A DNA stretch of 64,000 bases from Trichoplusia ni. Lineage: Eukaryota; Arthropoda; Insecta; Lepidoptera; Noctuidae. Location of the stretch: assembly GCF_003590095.1 (NCBI RefSeq), contig NC_039486.1:2542001-2606000 (forward strand), written 5' to 3'. Of this stretch, positions 35,831 through 49,112 are shown one piece after another. Under the pieces are notes generated by a model, which saw only the letters and a program-made list of their open reading frames with translations, was not told where the DNA came from and did not search any database. The position numbers and the translations under genes are program-made. The number at the start of each line of letters is the position of its first letter. Within the stretch, counting starts at the first letter, position 1.

Positions 35831-35955
35831 ACGTGGCCTATGTGTTAATCCAGGGTGTCAGCTAAGTAACTCCGTACCAAATTTCATACAAATCAGTTCA
35901 GCCGTTTTGACGTGAAGAAGTAACACGGTTTCGCCTTTATAATATTAGTGGGATA
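35831..35955 (+). repeat. RTE-type LINE 3' fragment
   Basis: 'cgtggcctatgtgttaatcc', 'ccgtaccaaatttcatacaa', 'tcagttcagccgttttgacg', 'tgaagaagtaac' and 'tataatattagtgggatag' follow the order of RTE tails in Lepidoptera, ending at the usual TA-rich terminus. Confidence 0.7.
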
Positions 35956-37634
35956 GTGGGAAGTGGGATTACCATCAACAGGGGTGCTTAACATATCAAA
36001 CAAAATTCATTAAGAATATGGTAAAATAATATATAATACTCAAGATTATTCCTACCGAAATACCCTTACATTCGCTTCAAAATAAAACTGAGAATACAAC
36101 TCAATAAAATATTTATCAACGTCTACATAGAGCAATTACAAACTTGGCACCCTACTTAGAAGTTCATGCGTTATAAAGTGGCGTATTTAAGCTTAGATTA
36201 ATTAGACGAAATTTACCCCTTCGACTAAAAACGATGACGTAGCTGTAGAGATTATGGAAGGTGCAAATCATAGAAGTTCCATTTGTTTAAGTATTTAAAA
36301 ATATAAACAATCTTGTATTCATTTTCAAGCGAACATATTAAATTAATTAATAAACGATTGTTACCTTTATTGTTGTTATACATTTTTTACTGAGTTTTAG
36401 AAATAAAGAATATTCTAATTCTCATTCTAAGTCCCACTAAGATTATTTACTCTTTTTAAGTACCTAAAGAAACAGTAACGAAAGTTAGTAGTTCCTTACT
36501 GTTAATACGGAAAAGTGATTGTTTAGGGTTAATAATTTAAATATTTGGGAGCTGCGCTATTCAAATCTATTTAAAATAAGATACCATAAGAAAAATTCAA
36601 ATATATGAAATAAAACGGGGTTAACTTTTCAACTGTCGTAAACTAGTACCAAATTGCAACGAGTAGAAACCCCTGCCACTTCCATCATAATCTAAATCAT
36701 AGAGTGCGAGCGAATGTTCGTTAAAGATAAGACTCACACGCGCCTGCTTTTTGTCTCATAATGCATGTGTCTTAGAACCTTTGTATTAAATCGTCAGCTC
36801 GTACGAGATTAGCACGAGTATGGATCCGTGTTTAAATAATGAGAATTCGTTAATCCTCAACTGTTTCGTACGTGAAGCTGCTATTTTGTTACTTGATAAT
36901 ACTTGAGTGGATTGTTTTGTAAGTTTAAAGTAGCTACGGAAAGATTTCTTGATATTTGTGTTGAATAATTAAGATAATTTGTATGTTTGTGCTGTAAGTA
37001 AGTTTATTATGGTAGTGCAACAATATTGGAGGTGTAAAGCATTTTAAATTTTAGTGTAACTTAAATACTAAGATATGGATAAAGAGTGTTTTGTTAGTTT
37101 ATTAATGATTGAAGTTACAATTCGCTGTCAGTTGGTGATAAAAACTGGAAATTATTAAAATGTAATATTCTAGCATACGTTTGAAAGTTCCCATCCTGTT
37201 ATGAAATTGTGCACGCCTTGTCCAAGAATTGAGTGTAGTCTGTATGCCTATGTCCTAGTAGCCTGGCAGTCAAATATTTAGTGGCTATTCATTTATTAGC
37301 TTAGGGGCCTATAAGTAAGTCTGTGCACGTGCAAGACTTTAAATGAAGTATATTTCTATAAAATTGCCTTTAGCCTAGCTGAATCTGTAGGAAGATATAA
37401 TATATTTACTGTATAAAATATGTCCTTAAGTAGTGTCTAATACATCACATGTATTGAAAACAGTAACATAGTACCTACGTACTTACAAATACACAAATAA
37501 GACACTACAATTAATTAATACCGGCACCTGCAGGCATGCAAATTACGCATATGTACTTATGCTTAGAAATTTGTACCTAATATATATTGTTGCGCTAATT
37601 AGAACAAGAGTAGCCGCAACAATGCGATACGTAA

Positions 37635-37708
37635 TGACGTCACAGTATACACTTACGTCATCAAGTATGTTCGGAGCAATCAATCAGTATTAACTAGCCG
37701 TTACGTCA
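37635..37708. promoter_or_regulatory. Cluster of CRE-like sites
   Basis: TGACGTCA at 37635-37642, TTACGTCA at 37653-37660 and TTACGTCA at 37701-37708, within 75 bp. CREB/ATF bZIP proteins bind such sites. Enhancer activity is inference. Confidence 0.35.
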
Positions 37709-39854
37709 GAGACGCATTCGTGACAGATTTAGCGCGTTTCTAGTGTTTGATGTAACTTGATCAAGTAGATCAAAGTGACTTTTTCAAACTTGTGATTATG
37801 TTACTATGTGATTTCTAAGTGACATTTCAAGACATCGCTAACGAAAACTGAAGTAAAATATTGGGATTAAATCTGGATTCCAAATATTAGAATCTAAAAT
37901 CTGAGAGACCTGTGCCTAGCTGTGCCCAGGTTAGCTAGTAGCTTTTAGCTGAGATGTCCACTCTTCAATTAGTACTTACGACTGTTACATTTTTATTATA
38001 AGTATATAAGTTAAAAATCAGGTTTCAAAGAAAATAAGACCAAAAAAAGAAATCTGTTATTGAGAAAGAAATTATTTTTATTTCAGGGTGGATTGGAGTG
38101 GAACTTCCAGGCTAAACTACTCGTAGCAAATAACAACAGACTAGTAAACTAAGTTTCTCAAACCAGACCTCCAATAAACTTGCATGAATCATCAAAATAA
38201 CAAAACAAACCTCAAAAGTTTAAACTCCATTATAAGGGTTAATGTGAGTGAAAGAATACCCATCTCTATTTGATCGGGGTCGAGCTATTAGCAGATTGGA
38301 TCCGAAGCACATCAATCAGTGTACGGTATTGACCGAGACTTAGTGATTTATTGAGACTGTATTGTTTTTGAATGTCGATCGGTTTAATGATATGCAGAGG
38401 CTGCTAATTTAATAAAATGATTGATGATTTGGTTGATTTTCTTCTAGTATAATGGAAATGAAATTATGTATGTATAGTATACATTTAAAACTCATAGCAT
38501 TTTTTTTCTGGTGAACTAGAGGGAAAAAGGGATCTTTTAAAAAAATACTTTTCTTTTATTGGGATAAGCCAACACATATTGTATCTCATGTAGCCAGGGT
38601 CTACGATGCGAATACTACGGGACACTTAAACTCGTTGCACCTTAGGGTAATTTTAGTCTATCATACTCAAAAAAACAATTATCATGAAACACCAATAATT
38701 AAACTGTAATCTATTTGTTAATTAAATTAAAAAAAAAACCAAATACAAATAAACCAACCAGAAATCCAAAACAATCAACAAACTTATCAATTATCGATCC
38801 CAAAACAAACTAGGCGTTATCACGTGATAGCATCTCACGTTTGAGACGTATTGTCCCGTAGCCCATTGTGTGGTAACTTGGGAATTGTTCTAAGGAGAAT
38901 TAATAGAAGTTTCCACGTTCAGCGCCTAGAGCCCTATTGTGCCCCTGATTTATCGGCCAAGAACAATGATAAATCAAATCGGAATTGCCCTGGCGTTCTT
39001 TGAATTACCTTCCCTTTAGCTCGGTTTGTAGGTGTTAGGATTTTTGGGTAGGTTTTGTATTGGGTTTTGTTTATCTTTCTTAAGGTCCTGGGGCAGCTTT
39101 CATTACATAGGACATGCTCTATTTTGTATAGAGTTGTTTACGTATGTAATATTGTATTTAGATAAAGCTACTCTGATCTGGATTTTAATTCAACACTAGT
39201 GTAGTTTTGCGACAAAAGTTCAAACCGGAATGGAGAAAGATAATAAAAAAACAAATAAAAAAAAGATAATATTTAATCAACTATAAACTAATTATTCTAA
39301 GCGAATAATACCCAAAGGTGAACTCTCTTAAAACTGTCTCTACAATATTCCGCATCTTCGAATTGATAAGATCCTTGGCACGAAGAAACTGTTTCAACCA
39401 TAATTTAATGCCCATAAGGATTTAAAATATAAATTAGGGATGCACCAGACAACATTTTGGCTGAATACCCGGAAGCCGGAAGTCCGGTCGCAACTAAAAT
39501 CCGGAGAGCTTTATTCATTTTACATAAGCAGCCATTTCCTGTGCGGTGGGTTGAAAATAACCCGGTAAATGATGAACCCATTAAATTGTGCATTTTGTTC
39601 TTGAGAATAATGGTATTACAAATAGCAAATATTCTATCGTGATTACTGAAATTTGCTTGAAAGCAAACAGTATATTGAAGCTTGTAACGCCATCTATCGT
39701 ATCTTAATGTAAACATTTCATTAGTCGAAGCATGTGTGAAGTTCTAAGATTAATGAGTGAAGCAAAACGCTGAAGTCGCAGATATTCAAGTCTTTTTTAA
39801 TAAAGGTTACATCCCCAGCGATATTAAAACTCACCTGTATATTGATTCAGTCCT

Positions 39855-40280
39855 TTCAAATGTAAGATCGATGTCGATCAATCAGTTCGCGAAACGGCTG
39901 GATTTGGAGGGCAATGTTTATTGAGTGTGAAAACTTATTCAAACTGAAGGGACTCCCAAAAGTAATGTTAATTTTGTATTTGCAGTAAGTTGAAGCACTT
40001 GAAACTAATCCGCATGAATAATTAAAGTTGTGTAGTTTTGGATTTTCATAAAAAGGTAAATAAACTGTGGATAGGCTCCCCTCAGACCACGTTTGGCCCC
40101 TCGCTTCAGCATTCCGCTCACGTCCCATACTTCTTTCTGAACGGAATTGCTTCCAATAATCTCGTAAACCAATTGAATCGAAACCTTTTTGGGTTCGTAA
40201 CACGCCACATTTTGGCACGAGCCATGTCGACACAGTGATTCTCCAAGAAAATCTGAAAATCTTTCTCTGCTTGTACACTT
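39855..40280. other. Less AT-rich block with overlapping open frames
   Basis: Minus-strand frames 39856-40278 (140 codons) and 40005-40208 overlap a plus frame 40038-40238. None resembles a known protein, the frames overlap each other, and there are no splice sites that would connect them. I regard them as chance or as remnants of an unrecognised element. Confidence 0.3.
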
Positions 40281-43200
40281 TGTATGGATCGGGGGACGTC
40301 GTGTTCTAGAAGCGGTGCGGCTAAGGCTTTTACATCAATTTTCGTATTACCAATGGATTAAATCCAAGGGTTATCCCCCTAAGGAAAGTTTCCGATTGGA
40401 TTGGGAGCTTGTCGTGAATCAACGTTATAAAATTTGTATTCAGGTGTGGTACTTTACTTTCTCTGGACGTTAGTTGGAGCCATTTTTTAAATTTTGCGCC
40501 ATGTTTTGTTGGTGTTGGTGTATTTAGGATTTATGAGTGTGCAGGGAATTTCTGATAAGGTTGCGCTTGAGGTAACTTGCCAAAGAGTGGTTTTGAAATG
40601 TATTTTGACTTTAGTGTAGACTAAGATTTCAAGTATCTTTACTTTTTACGGACGCAGAATAAATCTTTTTGAATCAATTTTAATTATCAGACTAACGAAT
40701 TTGCTTTAAAAAGTATTCCTTACTCCATCAATCAGGTCTAAAAAATCGGTCTCGGCAAACATTTCAGTTACTTCTCGCAAATCTTTTCCAAGACTGTTAT
40801 TTATTTAATGAATCTGCTTCAAAATCATTTTATTTATACTATTTACACCAATATCAATGAAGGAAGTCAGTTTTGTTCGAGACCGATGTCACGAGAATCC
40901 AAGGTCAAACTGTGGACTCAACCATGAAGGGGTCACCGAGGTCACGACGCTAATGTTATTGTCCAGTTGTAAAACAAAAGAAGATTAATAAAAATATGAT
41001 GAGGTAAAGTCCGGTTTGGCGATCGTCTTTTATTTTCTGGTAATTCTTGTATTCATTTATGCATATTTGCAGGTACAGTGATTACATTTAGATTTTTTTA
41101 TTCATTCTTGTGTAAGGCGGAAGGTGGTCCTTACTCTACATAACAACTATTTAAAGGAGGTCTGGCTTGACATGAAACCTGTATACGAAATATCTTAAAT
41201 ATAGATAATACGAGGATGATTCTTCATTTTTTGAACAAAAACACGTCAACTTATAACTTCGCATTTAAGTCTTAAACATACACAAACTTAAAAAAGCGTC
41301 ATTAAAAAGCCACAATTTTATCACACTGAACTTTAATAAGTCAGAAAATACAAAAAAATACTACTTTTTAGTCGCGTCAAGATCCAATAAACACTATAAA
41401 CTTCTGAAGTCACACTATCGCATTAGTAGCTGAAATGGAGTTTCATTATTTTCAACCCTATGTTAACCACATAAGCACTAAATTTCTTTGAACTCGGTAC
41501 CTGCACTGGACATTTAGCTTTACCGCGTCGTGTCATGCGAGCGTACCCTTACTTAATTGAACTATTTACTCTTATCAAACTGCACTTTGAAAGGTAAGTT
41601 ACTAGTAAGATATAAAGGTATTTTTGTAGTAATCATTGTGCAAAGCGAATGGTATTGCCCAGTAAAGTATTTTGTATTTGTATTATTTATATGCTTTATA
41701 TCCTTATATCAACTTATTTTTAATTTTGTATCCAAAAAGCTAACAAAGTAACGACAATGTGAGTTATTGTAATAGTAATAAGATTAAAAGAAGTTACAAA
41801 AAAATTCTTTATTTTCTACGCCGCCCTAGAAGTTTCCGAAAAAGTTACTGTGTTAGAGTATTTTAAAATCACACCTCTTTTTTCAGGCTCAATTATGAGC
41901 TTTCAATCCCCGGCTTACTGTGACTGACCAAAAATGAAAATTATCCTATGGAACCTGTATCAAATAATCCAAAATCAGTCAATATAACTTCCTTCAAGGA
42001 GTAAGGAACTTCGCACCTAGCTTTAAACACAATGCAAATTAATAGTTCTTGGTTCATCGCCCACCCTGTGTATCGTATAATCTAATCATTGCACCGACGT
42101 TGCCGAGTCTATAGCGCTATTGGTGCCAGCTTCTGGTCATTACCTTAACCTAAGCTATCATTTAATACGTAGTAGTTATGGACGGTTAGAAGTTATGAAT
42201 AGTCTTATGTTTCAGAGCGAATTTTATACAGTGAGGATAAAGAGTCTAAAGGTGCATTAGACGATGTGGTAGCAATCATGCCGAACTGTATATGCTATAA
42301 ACGTATACCTGTTGAAGGCTTCTTCGCAAATATACAAGATGCGCGCTTTGCTTCTAACTTTTGTCATGTATGGTTTGTCATTTTCCGATTCCAAATATAA
42401 TTTTAATTCTGGGTTGGAACTACTAAGCATATATTTATGAACCTGTCCAAAACGAAGTGGTCACCAAGTCTTTTCTTTTCTGGGTAACTATTTATGGCGA
42501 CTGTTATTTTAACAAGTTAACCAATGCAGCTGGCTTATTGAAGAGGTTTTTAAAGATCCTTTAAATAGTACCTAGTGCCTGCCCACGAGTTCTAATATTA
42601 GCCCAGCCTCATAATCATTACCATAAAAACTTATACCATTCTCCTTAGAAAATATGCAAAATTGATTGTCAAAAATGTACCTTGTTGAAAAAAAAAAAAA
42701 AGTTTTACAAATTCGAAAGGCTCACAACCATTACATTGGATACCCATATAAACGAAAAATAATAAATTAAATGGGACTTGACTTTAAAATTCATTTAGTA
42801 GGAAAACCCAATACTTTTTGTCTTATTTCGTTGTATATAGAACAACAATATACATACCTAATAAGGTGTTTGTGCGTCATCGCCCATTTATTAACGATTA
42901 GAGACATCGGACTGAACAAACCAATGGCACTATTAGGTGGTGCAAAGAAAAATTAACTTTAAAACTTATTATTTCATTCTTACTTATGATTTTTTGAACT
43001 ATTCGATGACTCAACTTTGTCTTCCATTAATCGATGCTGAATAGAGGCATGTAGAGTTGTTTTTGAGGCCTTAGTCTAGAAGGGTCACTGATAAAATCGC
43101 TCACAGGTAAAGCAAAAGTGACAAGCGTTTTTACATTTAAAGGGTATATTATAGTATTCGTCTTAAATAAATTGCACACGATCAGAGGCCACGGTAGAGT

Positions 43201-43904
43201 TGCTAGAAGTTTGACTAAAGATAGAGAGACCATTGCAAAAGAAAATCGCTAAAGAATTATAGATACCTCTGTACGCCAACCACAGTATGTTTTTTTATCT
43301 CTTTTTTTTTCGTTGTGCAACTTAAACTTTCTCACATTAGTATAAAGGCCTATTCTCACCATGAGAATTAAAAATTTATCCTGATAGACAAAACATTACC
43401 ATCAATTGTTCATTGTAAAATTAATTCTTCAATATAAAACAATTGGAAAAGGAATAATTTTCAGTACCTGAAAAGGCCTACCAAGTATAGTCACAAATAT
43501 TTACACAGGTGATTAACACTACATTACACAGCGCGATTTATTTTATTTGTGACTCACGCTGTTAGCTGTTTGTACATCCTATTGTGTTAGCGTCGCAAAC
43601 AAAAAAATGTTCGAACGCAAACGCGCGCGTTAACGTTCCGAATATCTCGACGGTAAATATTTGTTTTGTCAAGTATAGTGTGTACAATGTTCAATTTTAC
43701 ATTTAGGCCGGTATTCCTGTAGGTAAACGTATCAATACGGGTTTATACAGTTTCGAGAGGTAATTAATAACAGTTGGTTCCAAATAGAACGTTTCAGTAA
43801 AATTTTGACTCTGAATATCAATTACGCTCATAATAAATAACCTGTGCACAATATCTCGGGGCTATTTCAAGAATTATATTTCAAAGTTGATACTTACGTA
43901 ACAT

Positions 43905-44045
43905 CATTATCATCACCATCATCATCAGCTCATGTTCGTCGACTGCTGGATATATGCCTCCCCAATTTCACTCCATTGAGATCTATCTTCTGCTGCTTGC
44001 ATCCAGCCCCTGCCTCTGACTGTGTGTGTGAGCGTTATATTTTAA
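43905..44045 (-). repeat. LINE 3' fragment, minus strand
   Basis: A CATCAT-rich microsatellite (about 43903-43929) leads into 'gctcatgttcgtcgactgct', 'ggatatatgcctccccaatt' and 'ccattgagatctatcttctg', a lepidopteran LINE tail phrase read backwards. The 43844-44116 plus frame is a shadow. Confidence 0.6.
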
Positions 44046-44394
44046 TTCCGAGAAGAGGCCTCTACAAATCTGATTATTATTATTACCAGCCTAAAATCCC
44101 TTTCTTTCTCCTATAGAAAAGGTAATCTGTCTTGTTCGTGTCATTTCATACTATCTAAACTCGAATTATACTCGAGTAATATCTATATCACCTCCCCACT
44201 CTTACAAACAATACAGTGAAGCAACAAGGATATGAAACCTTGATTACAATACGATGATGCTGTCATTATGTCTTCAAAACATAATAATACATCATCTATT
44301 ATGTCGTAACGAACGTTGCTTAACTACAGTATAAAACAAAGTCTTTACTGCTTCGAACAGTACCTGTACTATGAACTTTTAGAGTTGATTGTCA

Positions 44395-44460
44395 CTGCGG
44401 AAGCAGAACAGCGCTCTACATTTCGTGTATTGCTGTCACTCTTGCACAGCGACTAGTTTT
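44395..44460. repeat. Short repeat, 'gcgctctaca' type
   Basis: 'gaagcagaacagcgctctac' and a following 'ttgctgtcactcttgcacag' share words with 45447-45525. Probably two degraded copies of one repeat. Confidence 0.35.
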
Positions 44461-45446
44461 TTCATTACATTACATTCATGGTAAGCAGGCAGTGCGTTGC
44501 CTGTTGTAAATTATTGGTTTATAATGCTATATTTTGTAGTAATCTTGGATTTTGTGGTGTTAAGGAAAATGTTCAAGGTCTATTTACCTAATTATCTTAT
44601 AAGGATGCTTGTTTAATTATTCATATCTGTGATAGTAGCCATGAGAAGTATTATAGAGCTATTGCCTATAAGAGAAGGTACTCTACAATTTTTCAGTTAA
44701 GCAATACTTATTGCATACAAATTCTATCATTATCGTTATTACGTTCTTGCTAGTCTTATTTAAGTTATCTACGTAAAAATGATTATCATAAGACTAAGAC
44801 GTTGATAGCGTCTTCTTCTTAATTTGTCTTTCGAACAATCGAAGGTTGACAGACGGGTCAATAAAACGCCAACCACGTACCCACGCCATGTTAACAAGTA
44901 CGCCAATAGTTCTGGACTAGTCGCTACTCAAGCACATCTCTAAATATTCTTAAGCCATGATCACTCACCCACCAATCTTTTCAATTGTTACTTCAATTCA
45001 GAATCATAGGCAAGAAAGTGAATTATCCTGTGACAAATTGGAATCCTTCAAATTCAATTCATTTCTCTGCAAATTCACCGAGATTACCAGCTTCTGTTAG
45101 CCCATGTTAGTAGACGACCGTTGCATGTTGATACAATAAACAAAATATGGCGAGACTGTGACGTCACAACGCTGTAACAACAATGCTCCTACAATGTCAA
45201 TGTCTCCACAACGAATTATGTGAATTATATACAGTTACATGGGCAAAGGTTGTGGGTAAACGAAAACAAATGAACTCCGCGTTGTTTCCATTAAGAAGCA
45301 TTGTGTTTCTCCTAGTTATATTACAACGTAGCTTGTTTCATTTGTTATTCTTTTATTTAATGGGTGTTGCATAATATTTACCTTGTTACCAAAAGCATTA
45401 AGGGAGCCTATTGTCACTCTTTTTAGTAATATTATTGTATATGTGG

Positions 45447-45525
45447 GAGCAGGATAGCGCTCTACACGATGTAGAGCCACCTCTCTTTTCTACGGTAGCA
45501 GTTGCTGCTGAGTGGCAGTCGTTTC
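45447..45525. repeat. Short repeat, 'gcgctctaca' type
   Basis: 'agcaggatagcgctctacac', 'gatgtagagccacctctctt' and 'ctgctgagtggcagtcgttt'. The first block matches 44395-44460. Confidence 0.4.
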
Positions 45526-46325
45526 ATGTATAATTGATTGAAATAATTAAAGAAGATAAAACAAGCCAACCATAATAATATTAAAATAATATAATGGAAA
45601 GATAATGTTGGACTTAATATTATTTTCAGTTAAATAACTTAAATTAATTATTATATCATGTGAATAGCTAAACTTTTTGTAAGGTAATAATCTGGTCATT
45701 AATCTTAACTAATGTATTCGTAATTAAATGAAGATTTGACGTTCATTAAGACTTCTCAGAGTTATATTCTCACAATATAACTTAAATAAGCACAATAGCT
45801 CTACAAAAAAGTTTAAATTATTCTTAAATTAATGCCTACCTTTTTTGTAACTAACTATCAGAGATATTCGCTACCTATTGTGCTTTTAATTAATAAAAAC
45901 TAATTTTGTTAATAGGTAAACAAAAGCATTTATTTTTTTTACACTTACCTGAGAACTGATTTGAAATGCAAAGACCTAAATTGCAAACATAATCATAAAG
46001 ACAGGCACGCCCTTTTAAAACTTTTTTTTTTTTGCTACCTAATGCTTCATAATTGTAGCACAGAAGTCGTGCAAGTAAATAATATTTTGTACTGTAGGCC
46101 AATGTCGGAATATAAACAATTGATCTTTTATAAATACTTAGTCATTATGCAATAGCCATGCGTAATTAAAGAGCGCCAAGAATTCAAGGATAAATCTTTG
46201 CAAAGGAGTCATTTTAAGTTCGAGATTTTAAAACATTTGCTGCTTACTTCTTATTCACTGGAAGTATATAGCACGTATTCGTTTACACTCAATCTGTGAT
46301 TGATTTGATTTTTCTAATCTGTACG

Positions 46326-46408
46326 ACTGCACGGATAGCCGATTGGTTAAGGTCGCCATGCCAAACCCACTGAGCGCAACGTCTCGCGGGTTCGATCCCC
46401 ATTGCAAT
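46326..46408 (+). repeat. tRNA-like SINE head
   Basis: A-box-like 'gcacggatagccgattggtt' and B-box-like 'ctcgcgggttcgatccccat', with 'atgccaaacccactgagcgc' between. The body and tail of the 26.7-kb family are missing after the B box. Confidence 0.7.
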
Positions 46409-46760
46409 TTGGAGAGCGTTATGAAACACTATTCAACCTGTGTTTAAAAAAAAAATTACACACACATTTTTAACTATCTAATGAAATAGTTTGTCCTAAA
46501 ATAGTAAAAATTAAACACAATCTACTCACACCAATTTATGAATTGAGCTCAAAAGTTCCGGTACATAGATACATGAGTGTAAAACCAATTAATAGGACTG
46601 TTTTGTTTACTGTGAAACATACAAATACTTATAGTTATTAATAATTTCATAATTAAATGCAAAAAGTTCCCAAACATGCAAAGATAGTTTGAAAAGTACT
46701 TTTTTCATGTAATTTTAAAAGGTCAACTTGTGATGGTGAGGCTTTTGAGCATAGTTTAGA

Positions 46761-47005
46761 ATAAACCTACATGTATGTCCAAGTTGAAGGCACTCGGGCA
46801 CGAGGTAGATCGCCTATGAGGTGGACGGACCAGATAAGAGCAGCTGTGGACAGTTCCCTGCACGTATGCACCAGAAAGGCGGCCATCAGACAGGAATGGC
46901 GGCCATCAGACAGGAATGGCGGCGTATTGTTAGGCGAGCCACTAACAGCTGAAATGACGACCACGACCACTCTGCCAAGAGTGCAACGAGGAAGAAGAAT
47001 GTCCA
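46761..47005 (+). pseudogene. LINE ORF2 C-terminal remnant
   Basis: Plus-strand translation shows 'VEGTRARGRSPMRWTDQIR', then 'A...A.IRQEW', and 'TLPRVQRGRR' near the end. This is the 'GxR.RGR.P.RW.D.I' C-terminus seen in RTE-like LINEs. A perfect 20-bp tandem duplication (46878-46917) breaks the frame. No upstream part of the element is present. Confidence 0.65.
46878..46917 (+). repeat. Perfect 20-bp tandem duplication
   Basis: Unit ggcggccatcagacaggaat repeated twice without a mismatch. It is not a multiple of three, so it shifts the frame of the LINE remnant around it. Confidence 0.85.
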
Positions 47006-47199
47006 ACTATTGCACTGGCTAAGGATAGGCTGATTCTATGACTGAATGTCTTATAACTTATAATTATCATTATATTGGTGCTACCTAACCTGACATAACA
47101 TTTTTAAATACCCATTCTATACCCCGGAAGTATAACGATAGTTTCTAAACATCACTAATTCAACAATCCATAGACCCTTTCAAGATATATGTGTAGAGA

Positions 47200-47900
47200 T
47201 GGTCAGTGACCATATCGATGGTAATTGCCCCGTGTTTTTATTTTTACCAGTCCGAAGTTAATTTCCATAACTGAGTAGTGTTGTGCGCGGTGTACCGTGG
47301 CATGCTCTGACGCCACTAGTGATGTGCTTAATCGATAAGTCTTGCTTCCGATTACATTATTATTTATTTTGTTTTCTTTGTTGTAAATTAGGCTGAATGT
47401 GGAAATAAAGTAAAGCATTATTTTTATTCGTGTAAGTATATTTTATTTTATTGATTTCTCTTTAAGTGAATAAAGATATTAATTACAAAATGAAGTGAAA
47501 TGAATTTTATAACTTCTGATATAAATGATTCTAAAATAAAAATTAGTTGTATGAATAGATAATATTATAAAATAATTAAAATAAAATTACATGTTTAATA
47601 ACAAACCGTGAACCAGATGATCAAACAAGAACAGATGTTATAAAAATTAATAACGTATTAAAATTAAATATCCCAAGAACGTTACGAAAAACAAACATTA
47701 CTCATAATCTAACCATCACGTTTAAAATATCGATACACACAGCGCATCACTAGACCGCACCTCAGACGTTCAGTGTTACGTGCTAAGCGCATGCGCGCGA
47801 TCGTGTACTAAATTCAAACAGTTTTAAATTGTAAAAAAAATACTTTTTTATATGGCAGTGGTGACCCGACCGTGTGGTGATTTCCATTGTGTCAGAGGCA
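47200..47900. promoter_or_regulatory. Promoter-like or LTR-like block with inverted motif pairs
   Basis: On the plus strand TATCGATA (about 47728-47735, a DRE-type motif) is followed by CATCACTA (about 47745-47752, like Drosophila core-promoter motif 7). About 400 bp to the left the same pair (AATCGATA, CATCACTA) occurs on the minus strand at about 47310-47336, so the two point away from each other. At 47857-47872, 'tggtgacccgaccgtg' resembles the primer-binding site for tRNA-Trp used by some insect LTR elements. The block may therefore be the 5' end of a decayed LTR element or a divergent promoter. The two readings are not resolved. Confidence 0.35.
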
Positions 47901-48377
47901 AATCATGCTTAGGAAGGACTTCTAAAACTGGCTGGGTAATACGTATTTCTTTAAATGACCTTGTTTGGCCGTGAATCTGTAATTGAAAACTCAGGTTGCG
48001 TTTGACACTTGTACAGTTTATAAAGAAAAACTAATTGATCTTTTTTTGTGTTATTTTTCTTTTTGTTGCGTCTTTTTGGGTCGAGGTTTCAACTTGAATT
48101 TATTTGGTTTTCCCTAATTACAAATTTTATGTATATAAAGTTTTTTTTAATGAATGACGAAGGTAACAAATCCTTTTTGAATTTACACTTATTGTGTTTT
48201 AGGACTAATGAGATGTAAAACCAAGCTATTGTAAATTTAATAGTAAATTGGAAAAGCCGGTCACAAACTACATAAGTTGAAGTCTATTTGTTTTGCCCCC
48301 CAAGAACCCTAAAAAAAAAAGTATATAATAATTAAAAAAGGATACCTCGTTCTGAAACATCTGCTGTTCAAAATTTA

Positions 48378-48530
48378 AATTAATCTTATAAAGGCGAAAG
48401 TGTGTCAGTGTGTGTCTTACGTATGTTTGTTAAAACCTCTTTACGATCAGAAGCCGGAATAACTTTGTTTTTTTTTGGCAGACATTTATCTAACACCTTT
48501 GATTGCTACTGATACGCATAACTTTTTTGT
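48378..48530 (+). repeat. RTE-type LINE 3' fragment, degraded
   Basis: 'aatcttataaaggcgaaagt', 'gtgtgtcttacgtatgtttg' and 'cctctttacgatcagaagcc' follow the order of the RTE tail at 20842-21038. The 3' end is lost. Confidence 0.5.
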
Positions 48531-48947
48531 AACAGCCTTAAACATTCTACTTTTGGGTATAAGCCTCTTCAAATATAGGGAAGGTTAACATTACCGAAAA
48601 CTTTTACCTTTTACTAGTTATGATTCAAATATCTAAAGCTAGCAGGATTAATCAGCCATAGTTATATCATAAAGAAAAATATTATCACAAGTCGACAAAT
48701 GTGGCGAACAAAAGAAAGGGCATTTTTTTTCATAACCTTTCATTTATAATAACTTGATCTAGTTATTGAATAGGATCCGTTAGTAAACTGTACAGTATTG
48801 TATGGTCCTATAATGGATTTTTAAAACCATAAGTATAATTAGGAGTTAAGCATTTATTGGTTAAACACCGCCTTATAAGTTGGTGCAAATATTTCTTCGT
48901 TTAACAAACATACATTTTACGTTAAATAGACGGTATCAGTAATAAGA

Positions 48948-49112
48948 ATTTTAATCCTTGTGTCAAAATGGTTTCCCAAACATTCTAGTCACATGCACAA
49001 ACTCACGACAAACATGCGTAGATCGCACAATGCTTGTCCTACGCGGGGATCGAACCCGTGTTACGTGGGGCACAGTGGGTTTGGTGTCCTAAACCACTTG
49101 GTCGGTGGTCCT
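48948..49112 (-). repeat. tRNA-like SINE
   Basis: A minus-strand copy: 'ttttaatccttgtgtcaaaa', 'agtcacatgcacaaactcac', 'gtagatcgcacaatgcttgt', 'cctacgcggggatcgaaccc' and 'ccactgtgcc'-type head sequence. The B box is well kept (ggttcgatccccgcg on the minus strand). Confidence 0.75.

Noticed and set aside
39856..40278. Minus-strand open frame of 140 codons
   Set aside because: It overlaps other frames on both strands, has no recognisable motif or splice context, and is compatible with chance.
43903..43929. CATCAT array as a regulatory repeat or CRISPR-like array
   Set aside because: It is a simple microsatellite at the edge of a LINE tail; there are no spacers and the organism is eukaryotic.
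46771..47022. Novel Arg/Thr-rich small protein
   Set aside because: The sequence matches the C-terminal pattern of RTE-like LINEs and is frame-shifted by a 20-bp duplication.
47853..47975. Short ATG frame beginning MAVVTRPCGDF
   Set aside because: It coincides with the primer-binding-site-like sequence and is probably noncoding.
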